A DNA stretch of 64,000 bases. It comes from Aphidius gifuensis. Taxonomy: Eukaryota > Arthropoda > Insecta > Hymenoptera > Braconidae. Both the position numbers and the translations under genes were made by a program. Position 1 is the stretch's first letter. Every line of letters starts with the position of its first letter. Below, piece after piece: positions 12,886 through 27,800 of the stretch. The notes beneath the pieces are model-generated. The model was not told the origin of the DNA, ran no database searches, and worked only from the letters and a program-made list of their open reading frames with translations. The stretch spans positions 186,001 through 250,000 of the forward strand of contig NC_057788.1 of the NCBI RefSeq assembly GCF_014905175.1. The letters are read 5' to 3'.

Positions 12886-15800
12886 ATGCCAGGGGGTCGT
12901 AGGGGCCTGGTAGCCCCTCAAAATACCTTCCTGGAAAATATTATACGACGAAGTAGCAGTCAACGTGAGTAATTATTGTCAATATTTCATTATTTATTTG
13001 TTTGTTAATTGATGAGCCAACAATTGCATCAAAAAATAACTATAAAATTTATTTAATTTTTTCGTGTTTGGTATATGGTTAATATAGATTTTTTTTCCTT
13101 GTTTAAATTGAACAATATTGAATTGAAATAAATATTTACTCAGTTGCCTGATTGAGTAATTTATTTGTCATTAAATAACTCAATGATTTGCTTCAATAAA
13201 ACCACCCTAATTAAATGGAAAAATATATAGAGTCTTTTAATAAATTGAATATATATTTTAAAAATAAAATAATTTTAATTTAATCACCAGCATTATTATT
13301 CAATCAATAGAAATTATATAATTATTTATATTTTAAAAATGTAAAAATATATTTTTTACATTTAAAAAAGTAAAATAATTTTAATAAAATAGAGAATATA
13401 TATAAGATGAAAAAAAATATGTATAAAACCTTTTACTGTCAAGGTTTGTGTATGACCGAGTGTACAAGAAACGAAGCTAGTTCTAGTGGTGGTGGTGACG
13501 AAATGGCTTTTACGATCACACAACAGTTTTGCAGGCTTGTAATGCTATCGATCACACGACCGCATTTTCCACAAAGTTTATATATTTTTTTTATTTTTTA
13601 TTCTAACATTGCCCTTGCACGTTACCTCTTTTGGTGGTATTTACAAAAATATAAAATTGTCATGCAGCCAATTCGATATATATACACAGGCTGGAATATG
13701 TTTTATTTATTTTTTATTTTTTTTTATTTATATACCGATCATCAATGTAAATTTATATTTATATCGAGCATAGTGTCATTTTATAAAATAGAAAATAATA
13801 GAATTCTTCAATTTGTTCAACTTTGAAAAATATATTTTTTACATTTTATTTCATATCTTTTTAAATGAAAGCAATATAAAATCATAATTATTTTTAGTTT
13901 TTTTTTGTATTGTTGTACTACTGCGACTTGGTTGTTATTACAATTGTAGTTATTTGAATGTGTTTATTTTGGAGACTCAACTTGTGTATAACTTGGAAGG
14001 TGTTTCAGTCATTCCCCAAGGCTTTCAAGTGATATATATACACTTGTGAATTTTCTTGACTTTGTACTTTTAGATATATATACAAAAGAAAAGCACAAGA
14101 TTACTTTTGTAAAAGAAATAGTCAGAAGCTTTTTTTTTTTTTATCTTCATTGTTTTTGTATTAAATTTTCTGCGTAAATTTTTTTTACGCATAAAAAAAA
14201 AAACTACATCATGTTTTTCGGATTAAGCTTTGATATGATCCTGATTTAAAAAATATCCAGGATCTTTTAAAGCTCAAATCAAGGGATCAAAATTAAAAAA
14301 AAATAAAATGTTTTGTTGTTGTTGCTTTTTTTATATTTTGAATATGGTAATCCTTTGTCATGTACATTGTAAATATTTTTTGTCACTTTCTTACTCGCAT
14401 ATAGATATATATAATATTATGAATTAATTTGAATGCAAAATAAAGTAGTGATATACCAGCACTATGGTAGACCAACATGTTATGCATGAATAATAATATA
14501 TTCATTGTCAAATTATACATAAATCGGTCACGTGGAAGTGACTAGTTTGATGATACAACATTGTCGTTATAGTTTAAACCTCAGCTTGACCCTTTTATAA
14601 ATATACTTCATCAGGTCAACACTCAATTTCCAAATATATATTTATCCTTATTTCATTCATCACTTATTTTATTTTAAGTCAAAGTAAATATTTATAAATG
14701 TAAAATAAAAAAAATAAAATACATTTGATTTATATTTCACCATTTAACCTTAACAACCAAAAAATATATTTATTTTATATTTTTCAAGATATTAACAATT
14801 TTTGTACATATAAATTTTATAAATTTTATAATAAATATAAATACATATTATTGAATTATTTTTAGTGCAATTTTTATCTTATTTTTTAGTTTTTTCGATA
14901 GTAAAATAAAAAATAATACATTAGCAAGTAGAAAAACTTGAGACATGTATTTTTTTTTTGTCCTTTTAACCACCCACGAGTACATCTTAAATTGTCAAGT
15001 TTGAATTTAACACATTTTTTATTTCTTTGATGCAGCCGTTATGTATGTACGTGCCAAATGCCAAAGTATAACCTACCCTTATTTTTTATATTTTCAAACC
15101 ATTACAAACAAATAAAAAAAAAACATAATCATTTACCTGTTTAAATTTTTAACTGTATACGTCTATTATAAAATTTATAATAAATAGATAAATATTATAG
15201 AGAATTTAGTCGTTTATTTCCGGCGTATTTCGGCTATATTCGTGGGGTCATTAGGTCAAATTTACCGGCTGCTGTGTGTGCACGACCTTACTCACTATTC
15301 CTGGTACCTTGTTTATTATATATATTGCGTTAATACATATACATACATATTACCAAAGCCAAACGTTGACCCAGTCACCCCTTGTTTATAAATTCACCCT
15401 TCCTGTCTTTTTTTTTTTTCATAGTATCTCTTACAAAAACAGTGTTTATCATAATCCCTAGAAAAAAAAAAAATGACTCTCTTAATCTTGAATAAATGAA
15501 TAAATAAATATTATAAATAAAATACAAAAATAGAAAATTATAAAACAACATTTTTTATCATCAAATAAATAAAAAAATATTTTAAAGTCTTATAAATGGA
15601 AAATCGATGGTTTATTCTATTTTTTTTTTTTTTTTGTCAAAATTGTGGGTTTATCTTGGCAACATCGTTAGTTTTGATTTTTTCTAACTCGTTTTTCGTT
15701 GAAAACATTTAACAGGGACACCAGTGCTTATCGGTCTACCACCACAATGCAAGAACATTTAATTTTATTTTTTTTATTTTTTATATGATAAAAGTTTATA

Positions 15801-18800
15801 TTCACAACACAGTAATCATATTTACTTACCCTTTCATCATTTATTATTTTTTATTATAAATACAATTTTATATTTTTTATTTTTTTTGCTATTTTTAACT
15901 TTTTATAAAACATTTTTTTGTATTACATAGACTTTTTTATTATTTTTTTAAAAATATCTACTCATTGCCACTCTGTGTATTGTTTAATATTCCTTTTTTT
16001 ATCTTTTTTTTTTCTCATTAATTTTAACTTTTTTCTTCTCTCAAAGAAATGAGTAATTTTTTTTTTCTTTTTTTGCACCTATTATCTTGTTTTTGTTTCT
16101 TCTTTTCTTCATCACCCTCAAAATCATAATGAAGCTTTTCAAAATCCATATTATATTTTTGATATATTATTATTATTTTTCTTCTTTTTTTTTTCTTTTG
16201 GTTCAATCAATTAATCATTATTATTGTTGTTGTTGTTGTTGTTGTTGTTATCACTTTTGTGATTGGTGTTTATTGAGGTATATTTATGTTCTTTTTTTAT
16301 GTATATATTCGTGTTGGGAATTTATGTATCATCAGTTGGTGAGAATCAACAAGGGAATTCAAAAGAATCTACAGAAAAAATAAATAAAAATAAATTTATA
16401 TATTATCAAACACTGTGGGGAAAAGAAAATACATTTTTCCAATATTTTCTTTTGATTATTTATTCAATTAAATAGTATAAGGATAATGTATAAATATTTT
16501 TTTCATCATCATCTTTATCAGATATGACTCTTCAATATAACTTTGATATAAATAAAAAATAAATAATTTTATTTTAACCGCAAGTACTTATTTCAGTGAC
16601 CTCGTATAAATCCTAATGACTTTGGCACAAACTTTTTCAACAAAACTTTCAAGCAATTTCTAAGCCCAAATATTTAGCTCATTCTCCACAAAATACCTTG
16701 GTAAATTTTCATTGCTTAAATACTTGATGAAATAATAATGAGTAAAAAAATAAATATAAAAACCCTAAAAAGTAAATGGCAAAATAAAAAAATCATAAAC
16801 AATAAAAATGCGTGTCAGATTTTGTAATATTTTTTTTTTATAGTAAAAAATGACTATAAAATATTTTGTGATTTATATAGGTATGTATGAGTTGGATTAA
16901 CTACATTAATACGATATACCAAGTTCATATATACATGTATAAAAAAATATAAAAAAAAAATAAAAAATCAGTCGTTAAATCTTCCGGATGTATATAAATG
17001 TTAGTTACTTGCAAAACTGATCACTTTGACCCTCTTGTTTCTCTACACTATACTTTTTTCAAGGATAATTTTTTATTTAACATGTGTGTGTGTGTGTGTT
17101 ATTTTTATGTCATCTCAATGTACATGTATCGAATAATCTGTGATATTACTACGTCATTTTTATATGACTTTTTTAAGTCTATATACCAACCAGTTATGAT
17201 CGCATGATGATATATATTTTTTTATTTTTTTGCATAAATTATATACACTAGACTTTATTCTACAAGTGCATAAAAATTTATCTGATATGTATCGTTAAAT
17301 TATCGTATTAAAAATGAATGATTTTGTGAAAAATAAATTGATAATAAAATTTGAAATTTTTGAGCATGAATCAAACATGTGGAATTTTTATTTATAATTT
17401 TTTTTTTTTCTTTTTTTAAATGACAAGGATAATTTTAAATGAAAAAAAAATATATAACCTACATAGTTTATATATAATATATATTGTTAATAAAAAGTAA
17501 ATGGTAATGTATGAAAAAATTTAATATCACAAAGAATTTCCGGATTTTCTGCAGTAAAATAGCGTGGATTTTTTTTTTTTCTTTTTTTTCTTGAACTCTC
17601 AGTTGATCTGCATCAACTAAATGATGTAAAGGATTTATAAAGGTAGTTTAAAATAGTACATATGTATGTAGTGTATAAAAATTTATTATAAATGGTCAGT
17701 CTAACATTCATTTCCACAATTGAGTTTACTAAAAATTTTATTTCATTTTCTTGAGCTCCAAATTTACAAAAGTAGGGCGCCAATATTCATCAAAAATAAA
17801 AAAATAAAAAAAAAATATGCAGTGAATGCCAAAAGAAGAGCCAATTTAATTTAATCCCCAGATTCATTTATAAACTTTTTGTTTATTTACTAAAATTATA
17901 TTCCCTGTGGTTATTTAAAATTTAAAAAAAAAAAACAACAAAATGCATTATTTTCTTTTATTTTATTTTTTATGTTGAATCGAATAATTTTTTTATGTTA
18001 CTTTATGCAGAAAAAGAAAAGAAAAAAAACCACAGGTGGCAAAAGAAAAAGCCATCGTAAATTTAATGATTTTGTTGAAAATTATTATGGCAAATAAAAA
18101 ATTTTTAAACAACAAAACAAAATATAATAAATTTCCATAAAAATTAACGATAATTTAATGAACAATGAAAAATTTAATGTTCTTCTGGTTGTCTACATGC
18201 TGTTAAATTTTATAATTTCATGAGAATATTAAATCTAAATCCATTTCACTGTTGGGATAATAATAATAATAATTTTTGATGCTATATTGAAATGGCACTT
18301 GTGATTAGCCGGATATGAGATGTCAATTATTACTAAGCTACTAGCTCATGGCTATAAATTCAATTTTAATTATAAATTTACGTATTTATATTTTTTTAAT
18401 AAATTTTTAATATTAACATTTTTAGCATTAACATTTTTTTTTTTTGTTTTAAAACTTTCCCTTTAATTATATTTTTTATAAAGAATAATTGGCAATTTTT
18501 TTAAATATTTTTTATTTGTATATAAATCTAAAAATATATATTATCAATTTGTTATTGATTCGAAAATAATAAATTGAAATTTACCTTGCTGCAAATATAT
18601 TATATAAAAATAAATTTTAAAAGTTATTAAAATAATCTGATGTATTATAAATCATTGTCTATATTTGGCACAGTGAAATGTACAAATGACCCTTTAAAAA
18701 AACGACAGTATATTTTTCTTGTATCATTGCCAACTTTAGGGCCATGAAAATCACCTTAAAATCCATTAAATTATTTAAATAAATAATCATGTTAATATTT

Positions 18801-21800
18801 CCCCAATAATTGATCAAAATTATGTTGCAAAAAACATAATCAAATAAATTGGATGCATTTAAGCAAACCTTGAAAATAATAAAACAATCAAATAAAAAAT
18901 ATGCCAGAGGCACATAAGTAGTTACACAAAGAGAAAAAAAAAAAAAAAAAGGGATCGGCCTATAAAAAAATCAAGCAAGATGTCACACGCGATTCTGATT
19001 CATTTTATTTTTTTTACCTTCGTGATAAATAATCATGATTGTTGCATTTTCATGAGCCTCTTTTCATCCATCAGTTAAATATATAACTAGTCATGACGTG
19101 AAAATCAAAGGCTACACATTTAATAAAACCAAACGGAAAAAAAAAGAAAGAAAATATTCAAGTGCGTGCCTCGAGCGATTTAATCTTTACACGAATTTCT
19201 TCCCTCGACTATACATCAAAAAATAAAAAGAAACACAGCTTTGAAACAGCTTGATTACTCATTTTTTATATATATTTCTTTTTTTTTTTTTTTTCGGTTG
19301 GTTGTTGAGCGGATTTTCTTCATTTACCTATATAGATCGCGTGACTAATGACCAGTTTGCTCACTGCAACATGACACTTTTTTTTTTTCATTTTCAACAT
19401 GATAGTTTTTTTTCAAATTTAAATGTCACATTTATTCAACTGTGGAAAGTTATTCATTATAATATTATAAAGCACTTGCTAAGTGGAAAATTGAATAATA
19501 AACTTGATTTTTATTTTAAAAAAAAAAAAAAAAATGTATAATTTATTATCATGATAACGATGATGATAATGATGATAAGGTACAGTAAATCAAAATGATT
19601 AAATAAATTCAATTAATATTCTTTTCAGCTTTAATCAAATAAAAATCTTATGAAATTGAATAAAAAGTTTATAATCAAGGGAAATATAAATTATATTTTA
19701 ATTTGGTTTTTATTGTGGTTTGAATAGTCAACTTATTATTACATCTTGGTATATTTATGCACAAAACAATGCACTGGCAAAATGCATTGAATAACTGAGT
19801 GTATACCAAAATTTACAATTGAATTTCCTGGAAGACAAATTGTCGATTGCCTATGGAATATCTACATTGATTATATAGCGAACAATTGACTTGACACATA
19901 CCAGATATGTTAGACCTCGAGCAAAACTTTAAGCTAAAAAAATCAATGAAGACGACAGCACGTGCTGCTTTTTTTTCTATTAATTTATTTGTCTATCTAT
20001 CATTTACACTGTCCAATTTAATAACATTTTCATATTAATCATTTAAAATCGATTCAACAAATTAAACTCGCTATAATTATTTCGAGCATCAATTGTTAAC
20101 ACTGACTGTTTAATTATTGTAACACATTAATTTATTATTCTTTTTTTGACTATTAATAACTTGTTAATTTAATTAAATTTAAAATACTATTTTTGGATGA
20201 TTTAATTTTAATCTAAAGGCGCATTATAAATTGTAATTGATAGAGTGTTGAAATAATTAAATAATATATATATTAGAAAAAATCATGATTTGAAATAAAT
20301 ATTATTATAAATTAGCTATTTATTGAAGCACCTTGACCCGAGTATTTAAAATCAACTGATGAAATACTAAAAAAAAAAAAATAAACTAAAACAGTTGAAC
20401 ATTTCTTGCGTGTTGATCGAGATCTGTGCTCAAGTCAGCTTGATGACTTTGGCCCGGTCTTGGCTATGACCTTACTATTCCTTTACCCGCATTAAAAAAA
20501 TTACCTACCCTTGGCAATGTGTTTCATGACATGAGAAGGGTACCTACCACACATCTCAAGGTATACATGTACTATATACATTGAAGATTTAAAAAAAATT
20601 AAAATAACAAAAACATTACAATAATATATAAACATTAAAAATTTTATCAAATTAAATTTTATTCATTTGACATCAATTGATATGTACAAGATAAATTTTA
20701 TATTTTAATTTTGTCAAAGTTAAATTAAAGCTTGTGTGTAAAAATAAATTATTTTATTTCAATTTTAAATGGTTATTATGCTTATAAACACATTGTCCAT
20801 ATGAATATGCATTGAATGTGTATTTCCGGAATAATGAATATTCAAGTTTTCATCAGTTTGTCTGTCTATTTATTCATGCATACAGCAAAAGTAAATTTTC
20901 ACAAATATCCATTTATATAAATTTTTTTCTTCTCTGGATCATCATCATCATCATCATAATCTACAAATAGTAAAAAATAAAAGCTTTTTTATTCATCAAT
21001 ACAATAATAATTACCAATTGAACGATAAAAAAGTTGCAAAAAGTTTAAAAAAAAAAAACTGTATACAAGTATTTTCCATTTTCAAAAAACTTGAATTTTC
21101 TTATGAAAGAAATTTATTGATTTATTTTTAAATGAAAAATAAATAATAAACATACTTTTTTTATAAAAATAATAATAAAAAAATATGAAACTTGATACAG
21201 AGAATTTAATGATAAAATGATTTTCATACATACACAAGTAAATATTGTACGTGTGTGTGAGTGTGCATTTACTATTGAAGCGTCAAGTAGTCGATATCAA
21301 CGCTATGATCGGACGAGTTGAATAGGTGAATGTTGCACTTGAAAAGTTTTTTTAAGTACAAACTCTTTTACTGGAAAATACATGATATTATGCAAATAAA
21401 CATTTACAAAATAATAAAATACTTTTAAATAAATAATCAAATAAATATATGTATTATTTAAATTTTATTATTTTTCAATAAATAAATATATTTAAACATT
21501 TAGGTTATTTTATTTTTTCATTCATTTATATTTTTTTTACGACCCCATTTTGTAAACTACTCTGTATTCTTTAAACAATTTTATTTTTTCGAGTTTGTAT
21601 CGTCGTTTTTTTTTTTTTTTTTTAGTGTATTAAAGTGAACGCGTGGAACGCTCACAGGCGACTATTTTAATCGACTTTGTTGTACTTAGAGGCCAATCAA
21701 GTGTTGTGCTTTTTCCTAGTTAACTGAAAGAAAAAATAATAAAAAAAAAGGCAAATTTTATTATTATTTTTTAACGAAAAACTATATAGGTATATATATG

Positions 21801-24800
21801 AATAAATAGACGAACCTTAAACTATATGAAGCTCGTTTTTGATCGTTGTTTCGAGGTCGTGAAACAATACTCAAGTATCTCATCGAAATTAAATTGCTCT
21901 TTTTTTATTTTTTACATTTTTCAATTTCCAACTTGTAATAAGGTTTTCATTTTTGTGTTTATTAAATTTTCGTATGAATTTATTTATATAATAAATGAAA
22001 AAAAAAAAAGATTATTTAATGAAAATTGACAGTTGGATTAAAGAAAAATGTTTATACAGTTAAAGCAACCCTACAAACTCAAATCTTTTTCATGATTTTC
22101 AAGGGCCAATTACATTCATCAAGATGCATTTATTATTTTTCAAATAATTTCATATTAACAGTCTGAAAATTCTTTAAATATATAATATTTAGTTTAAAAA
22201 GAATAATTATTTAATTAGTAATAATTGAGTATTAAAAGTAAAATGATGAGAGATTATTGAATGAGCTACAAGTGGAAATGAGGGATAACGATAAGAGATA
22301 GATTGTTATCGAGTTTAAAGTGTTGAAGAGTTTTAGCTTTTAAAGAATCAAGAGCTTTTTGATGAATCTGTGAAAAAGGTCACTCAAATGATCAAGAGTT
22401 TTTTATTATATAACAAAAATTTCAAAATAAAAAAAGAGATGAAGTAATTGTTAAAATAAAAAATACACAATTTCCTCATTTTGTGAACTAATTAATTTCA
22501 ATCGATTTGAATTTGTTGATTGAGTCTCTTTGACGATGCTTGCGGCTTTAATTTTCAAACTATATATACACCAACTCAATCATCCCGAGTATATATTTAT
22601 TATTTTTATTTTTTTGAAATATATTTTTAACCAATTACGATAGTTATTATATAACTTGATATTCATTAATTATTATTTTGGATTATTGATGAAAATGTTT
22701 GAGGGTCATGTTGTATACATATAGCAAACTGTGTGTGTGTGATCACCCGGGAATTTATATATATACCAATCAATTAGATTAATAATAATTTAATATTTAT
22801 TAAAGCTTGTCAACATTTAATTTATATATTTAATTGACTCATATGTTATTCACAGCTGATAGCAGTTTTTTACTCGCCAATGCTCAAATTGTTGATTTTC
22901 CAATTGTTTATTGCAACGAGAGTTTTTGCAAGATATCTGGATTTAATCGTGCCGAGGTATGTTTTTCATAAATGCACAAATTAAATATTATTATTTATAA
23001 TTTAATTAATTTTCATATTGCAATTTTAAGGTGATGCAAAAATCATGTCGTTGTGGATTCATGTATGGCGAGCTGACTGACAAAGAAACAATATCAAGAA
23101 TTGAAGAATGCTTGGAGGCCCAGATACCCGATCAATTTGAAATATTGCTCTACAAAAAAAATAGTGAGTTATCATCAATATATGATTATTTTATTTTTTA
23201 TTTTTTTCTGTACAATATCTGGCTGGTTATAATATGTACGTGACGGGAATAAATTTCATTCAAAACGAGGAAGTTGATGCCATGTTTTATGTATTTTTTT
23301 TTTTTTTATATATGTTTTACATCCTCTGCAAAATAAGGAATATAAATTGAGATATTTATTTTATTTATTTTATTTATTTAATTCCTATTTACTTTTTGTA
23401 CTTTTTTTATTTTTTTTATTTACAATTATTATTGCATGATTAATAATTGCATGATTTTTATCAGAAAAAAAATATAAATTAATATCGTGTGATAAACAAT
23501 GTAAATATTCAAATAATAATTAGTATTTTTTTTTATTTTAATTATTTCATTTGAAAATGGCATCGGCTTTCTGTCTTGAAAATTAAATTAATTTTTTTTT
23601 TTTTTTTTGATAAATGCACATGTATTTCTTCTAAAAGAAAAAAGAAAATTTATCGAAAAAAAAATCATAATATTTATTTTCATGTATCGATTTTAGTCAT
23701 TCAACATTTTTTTTTTTTATTTTTAAAATTTTATTTGATTTATTTATTGTATAAAAAAAAAATCAAAACATGACTAATAAATCTACGTATAATATATATT
23801 TCTTTTTTCTTAAAAAAGTTTTATTTATATATCAGTACAGAGTTAAAAAAACAATTTAAAAATCTAAAAAAAAAAAAAAGTCGAGTATAATAAAAAGATA
23901 TAATTTTTTTGTTTTTTTATTTTTCTTCAAAGGTAATCCACGAGGTATGTGTATATTCAGGTACTCTCTTAATGACTATAATAATATATTATATTTATTT
24001 CGCTAGCTCGCAAAAATATAAAAACACTTTTGCCAATGTAAAATTAAATTTAAAAAATAAATATATAAATAATATTTGTCAATGATGAGGCGTAAGTTAT
24101 TGCTGATTAATGTCATGCTAGGTGCCTTAATTAAATCAATCGCATAATTGCTCTTGAAATATATATTCTTAAAATCAATTTGTAGATTAAAAAATATAAA
24201 TAATATTTTTAATAAATCTTAGACTACATTTTTTATTTATTTAAACAAAAACAATTTTTAAGTAAAAAAAAAACAAATTTAAAGCTCTTTTCATCATCAT
24301 TTTTTAACTGAAATATAAATTAAATTACAATTAATATATTTTCATAAACACGCTGACACATAATCTTTCATAATTAAATTCACCAAAAAAAAAAAAAAAA
24401 ACCACACAAACAAACAAACTTTTGAATAAATCTTTTATTTTTTTTTTTTAATTTAAAATTTCTTTTTTTCTTTTCTTTTGCATCTTTAATAATAATTAAA
24501 ACTTTTTAAATTATTTTATTTTTAATTTTTGCTATTCCACTTGTAGATATCTAGATCATAGAAAAAAAAAATATAAATATATTTTATTTAAATTTATTTT
24601 CTTTAATTTTTCCAAAATAAAAAAATTATTATAAATTTTATCAATCTCTAAATTTTTCTATGTATATAATATTTTGTTTTGCTTATAATTATTAATAATA
24701 ATTTAGTTTTTTTTTATTTTTTAATTTAACTATAATTTATACTTATTTTATATATATTTTCTAAATCCTTGCTCCAAATAGTGGCACGCATGCTTCATAC

Positions 24801-27800
24801 AATTGTGAGAGAACGAATACCCCAGTACTACTCATGTAGGAATTCCCAGATTCAATCGATAATTATATAATGTAAATTATAAACTGGGTTATTATTAAAA
24901 CTAATAAACTCTATTCTACCTTTAATTTTTTTTCAAATATATATACACACTAATTTATATCAACTAAATTAAATATTACAATTCATTAATTTTTTATTTT
25001 CAAGCTGGGCTACATTTATCTTTTTAAAAATAATTTCCTTTTCTCTTTCCATTTATTTTTATTATAATTATGTTTTTTTTTATAAATAAACGTAATAATA
25101 ATTTTTATATTTTTATTTGTGCAAAGAAATCAAAATAAACACAAATAAATTGTAAAAATTATTTTTTTTTGCCAAATCAAGAAAATGTGGATCAACATTA
25201 TCAACATCATAATAATTATATCCAAGTAGTCATTATTGGTAATACATATATAGTAATAATGTTTTTGGTAATAAAAAATATAAAAAGTATATAAATCGAA
25301 AAATAGTTTGATGTATAAATACAAAAGAGAAATAACGTATTTTTATATGTCCAGGAAACAATATGGAATTGGATGATGATGATGATGATGAATTAACGTG
25401 AACATCTTGATTAAAATGTCCACAGAGACACCATTATGGCTACTACTACAAATAGCACCAATAAAAAACGAACGAGATTTGGTGGTATTATTTTTACTGA
25501 CATTTCGAGATATAACAGCATTAAAACAACCAATAGAAACAGACGACAACAAGGGTGGTTTATCAAAATTTGCAAAACTTGCCAGATCAGTTACGAGATC
25601 AAGGTCCGTTCTAGTATCCCAATTCAGCTCCCACCTGCCAGCACTCAAGGACGGTGTTATACCAACTTCAACAAAACCATCACATTTAGCTCACGTAAGC
25701 AATTTCGAAAAAGAAAAAGAAAAAAAAAAACCATCAACTTTTTAATGCAGCAGTCAAGTCATGTATTATTATTTATTTTTTTGATTCAGTATCAGTCTGC
25801 AAATCAAATGATATCATCAACTGGAGAATTAATGCCACAGTATCGTCAAGAAGCACCAAAAACACCACCTCATATTTTACTACATTATTGTGCATTCAAA
25901 GCAATTTGGGACTGGATTATATTGGGCCTGACATTTTATACAGCTATCATGGTGCCATATAATGTTGCATTTAAAAATAAAACAAGTGAAGATGTGTCTC
26001 TGCTTGTTGTTGATAGCATTGTTGATGTTATATTTTTCATTGACATTGTACTTAATTTTCATACGACATTTGTTGGTGCAGGAGGTGAAGTTGTGTCTGA
26101 TCCAAAAGTAAGAATAACTTGATGATGATGATGATAATTATTTATTTTATTTTTACTTTTTACACCTTGTATAATATCAGCCTCGACCTGTAGTTTATAT
26201 CATTGATTTTTTTTGCCCTTGCAAATGTTTTTTTTTTTTTAAATATAATAAAATATATATAGGTTTTGTCAACTTGATTATACATTTATTTGTTTGTTTG
26301 TTTTGTTAATAAATAAGGTGATAAGAATGAATTATCTCAAGTCTTGGTTCATCATTGATCTATTGAGTTGTTTGCCTTATGATGTATTTAATGCATTTGA
26401 TCATGATGAGGATGGCATTGGAAGTCTCTTCTCAGCACTCAAGGTCGTACGATTACTTCGACTTGGTCGTGTTGTTAGAAAATTGGATCGTTATCTTGAG
26501 TATGGTGCTGCAATGCTCATACTACTATTGTGTTTTTACATGCTCGTTGCACATTGGCTTGCATGTATTTGGTATGTTAAAATATAATTAAATTTTAAAA
26601 TCATTTAATCATATTCATTTTATATTATATTTTTAAATCATTTTTTTATTATTGCATTTCCATTTTTTTTTTTGTTTTATTTTTGCTTTGTTGTATTGTA
26701 TTTTGGGTATTCATGGAGATTTTTATATTCTTCACTCGAGAGGATGCCATCACTGGTTCATCATGTTAAACAATACAAGTATTACCAGAATTAATTGCTG
26801 GACCATCAAGAAGAACAATGTATGTTACAGCACTTTATTTTACAATGACATGTATGACATCTGTTGGTTTTGGTAATGTTGCTGCTGAAACTGATAATGA
26901 AAAAATATTTACAATATGCATGATGATAATTGCTGGTAATTAATAATTTAATTATAACATCAAATATAATATCAAATACATATATAATATTTAATTTATT
27001 TTTTTTTTAAATTAGCTTTACTTTATGCAACAATATTTGGTCATGTTACAACAATTATTCAACAAATGACATCAGCAACAGCAAAATATCATGACATGTT
27101 AAATAATGTTAGAGAATTTATGAAGTTACATGAAGTACCAAAGGCACTGAGTGAGCGAGTTATGGATTATGTTGTTAGCACCTGGGCAATGACAAAAGGT
27201 CTTGATACAGATAAAGTATTAAATTATTGTCCAAAAGATATGAAAGCAGACATATGTGTTCATTTAAATCGTAAAGTATTTAATGAACATCCAGCATTTA
27301 GGTAAATATACATTTGTTTTAAACAATTATTTATCAAAAATTACAAGACATGAGTGTGTATGTAACATGATGATAAAATTAATAAAAATATTATACATAT
27401 ATAGACTTGCATCAGATGGTTGTTTACGTGCACTTGCAATGCACTTTACAATGTCACACAGTGCACCTGGTGATTTACTATATCATACTGGTGAATCAAT
27501 TGATTCATTGTGTTTTATCGTAACTGGAAGTCTTGAAGTTATACAAGATGATGAAGTTGTTGCAATACTTGGCAAGGGTGATGTTTTTGGTGATAGCTTT
27601 TGGAAAGATTCAGCTGTTGGACAAAGTGCGGCAAATGTACGAGCCTTAACTTACTGTGATCTACACACAATAAAACGTGACAAACTTCTTGAAGTATTGG
27701 ATTTTTATCAAGCATTTGCAAATTCATTTGCTCGTAATTTAATACTCACATACAATTTACGTCACAGGGTGAGTGTTATTTTTTATTTTATTTATTTAAA

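Noticed and set aside
13407..13826. 139-residue open frame in eag intron 1
   Set aside because: Tyr/Phe/Ile composition typical of translated AT-rich intron; no recognisable domain and no neighbouring exons.
16087..16475. Cys-run open frames in eag intron 1
   Set aside because: The poly-Cys comes from a GTT/TGT microsatellite; no gene-like features.
25436..26122. 228-residue open frame overlapping eag exons 4 and 5
   Set aside because: It reads exon 4 in a wrong frame and runs through the intron 25695-25789; the true exons match EAG in another frame.
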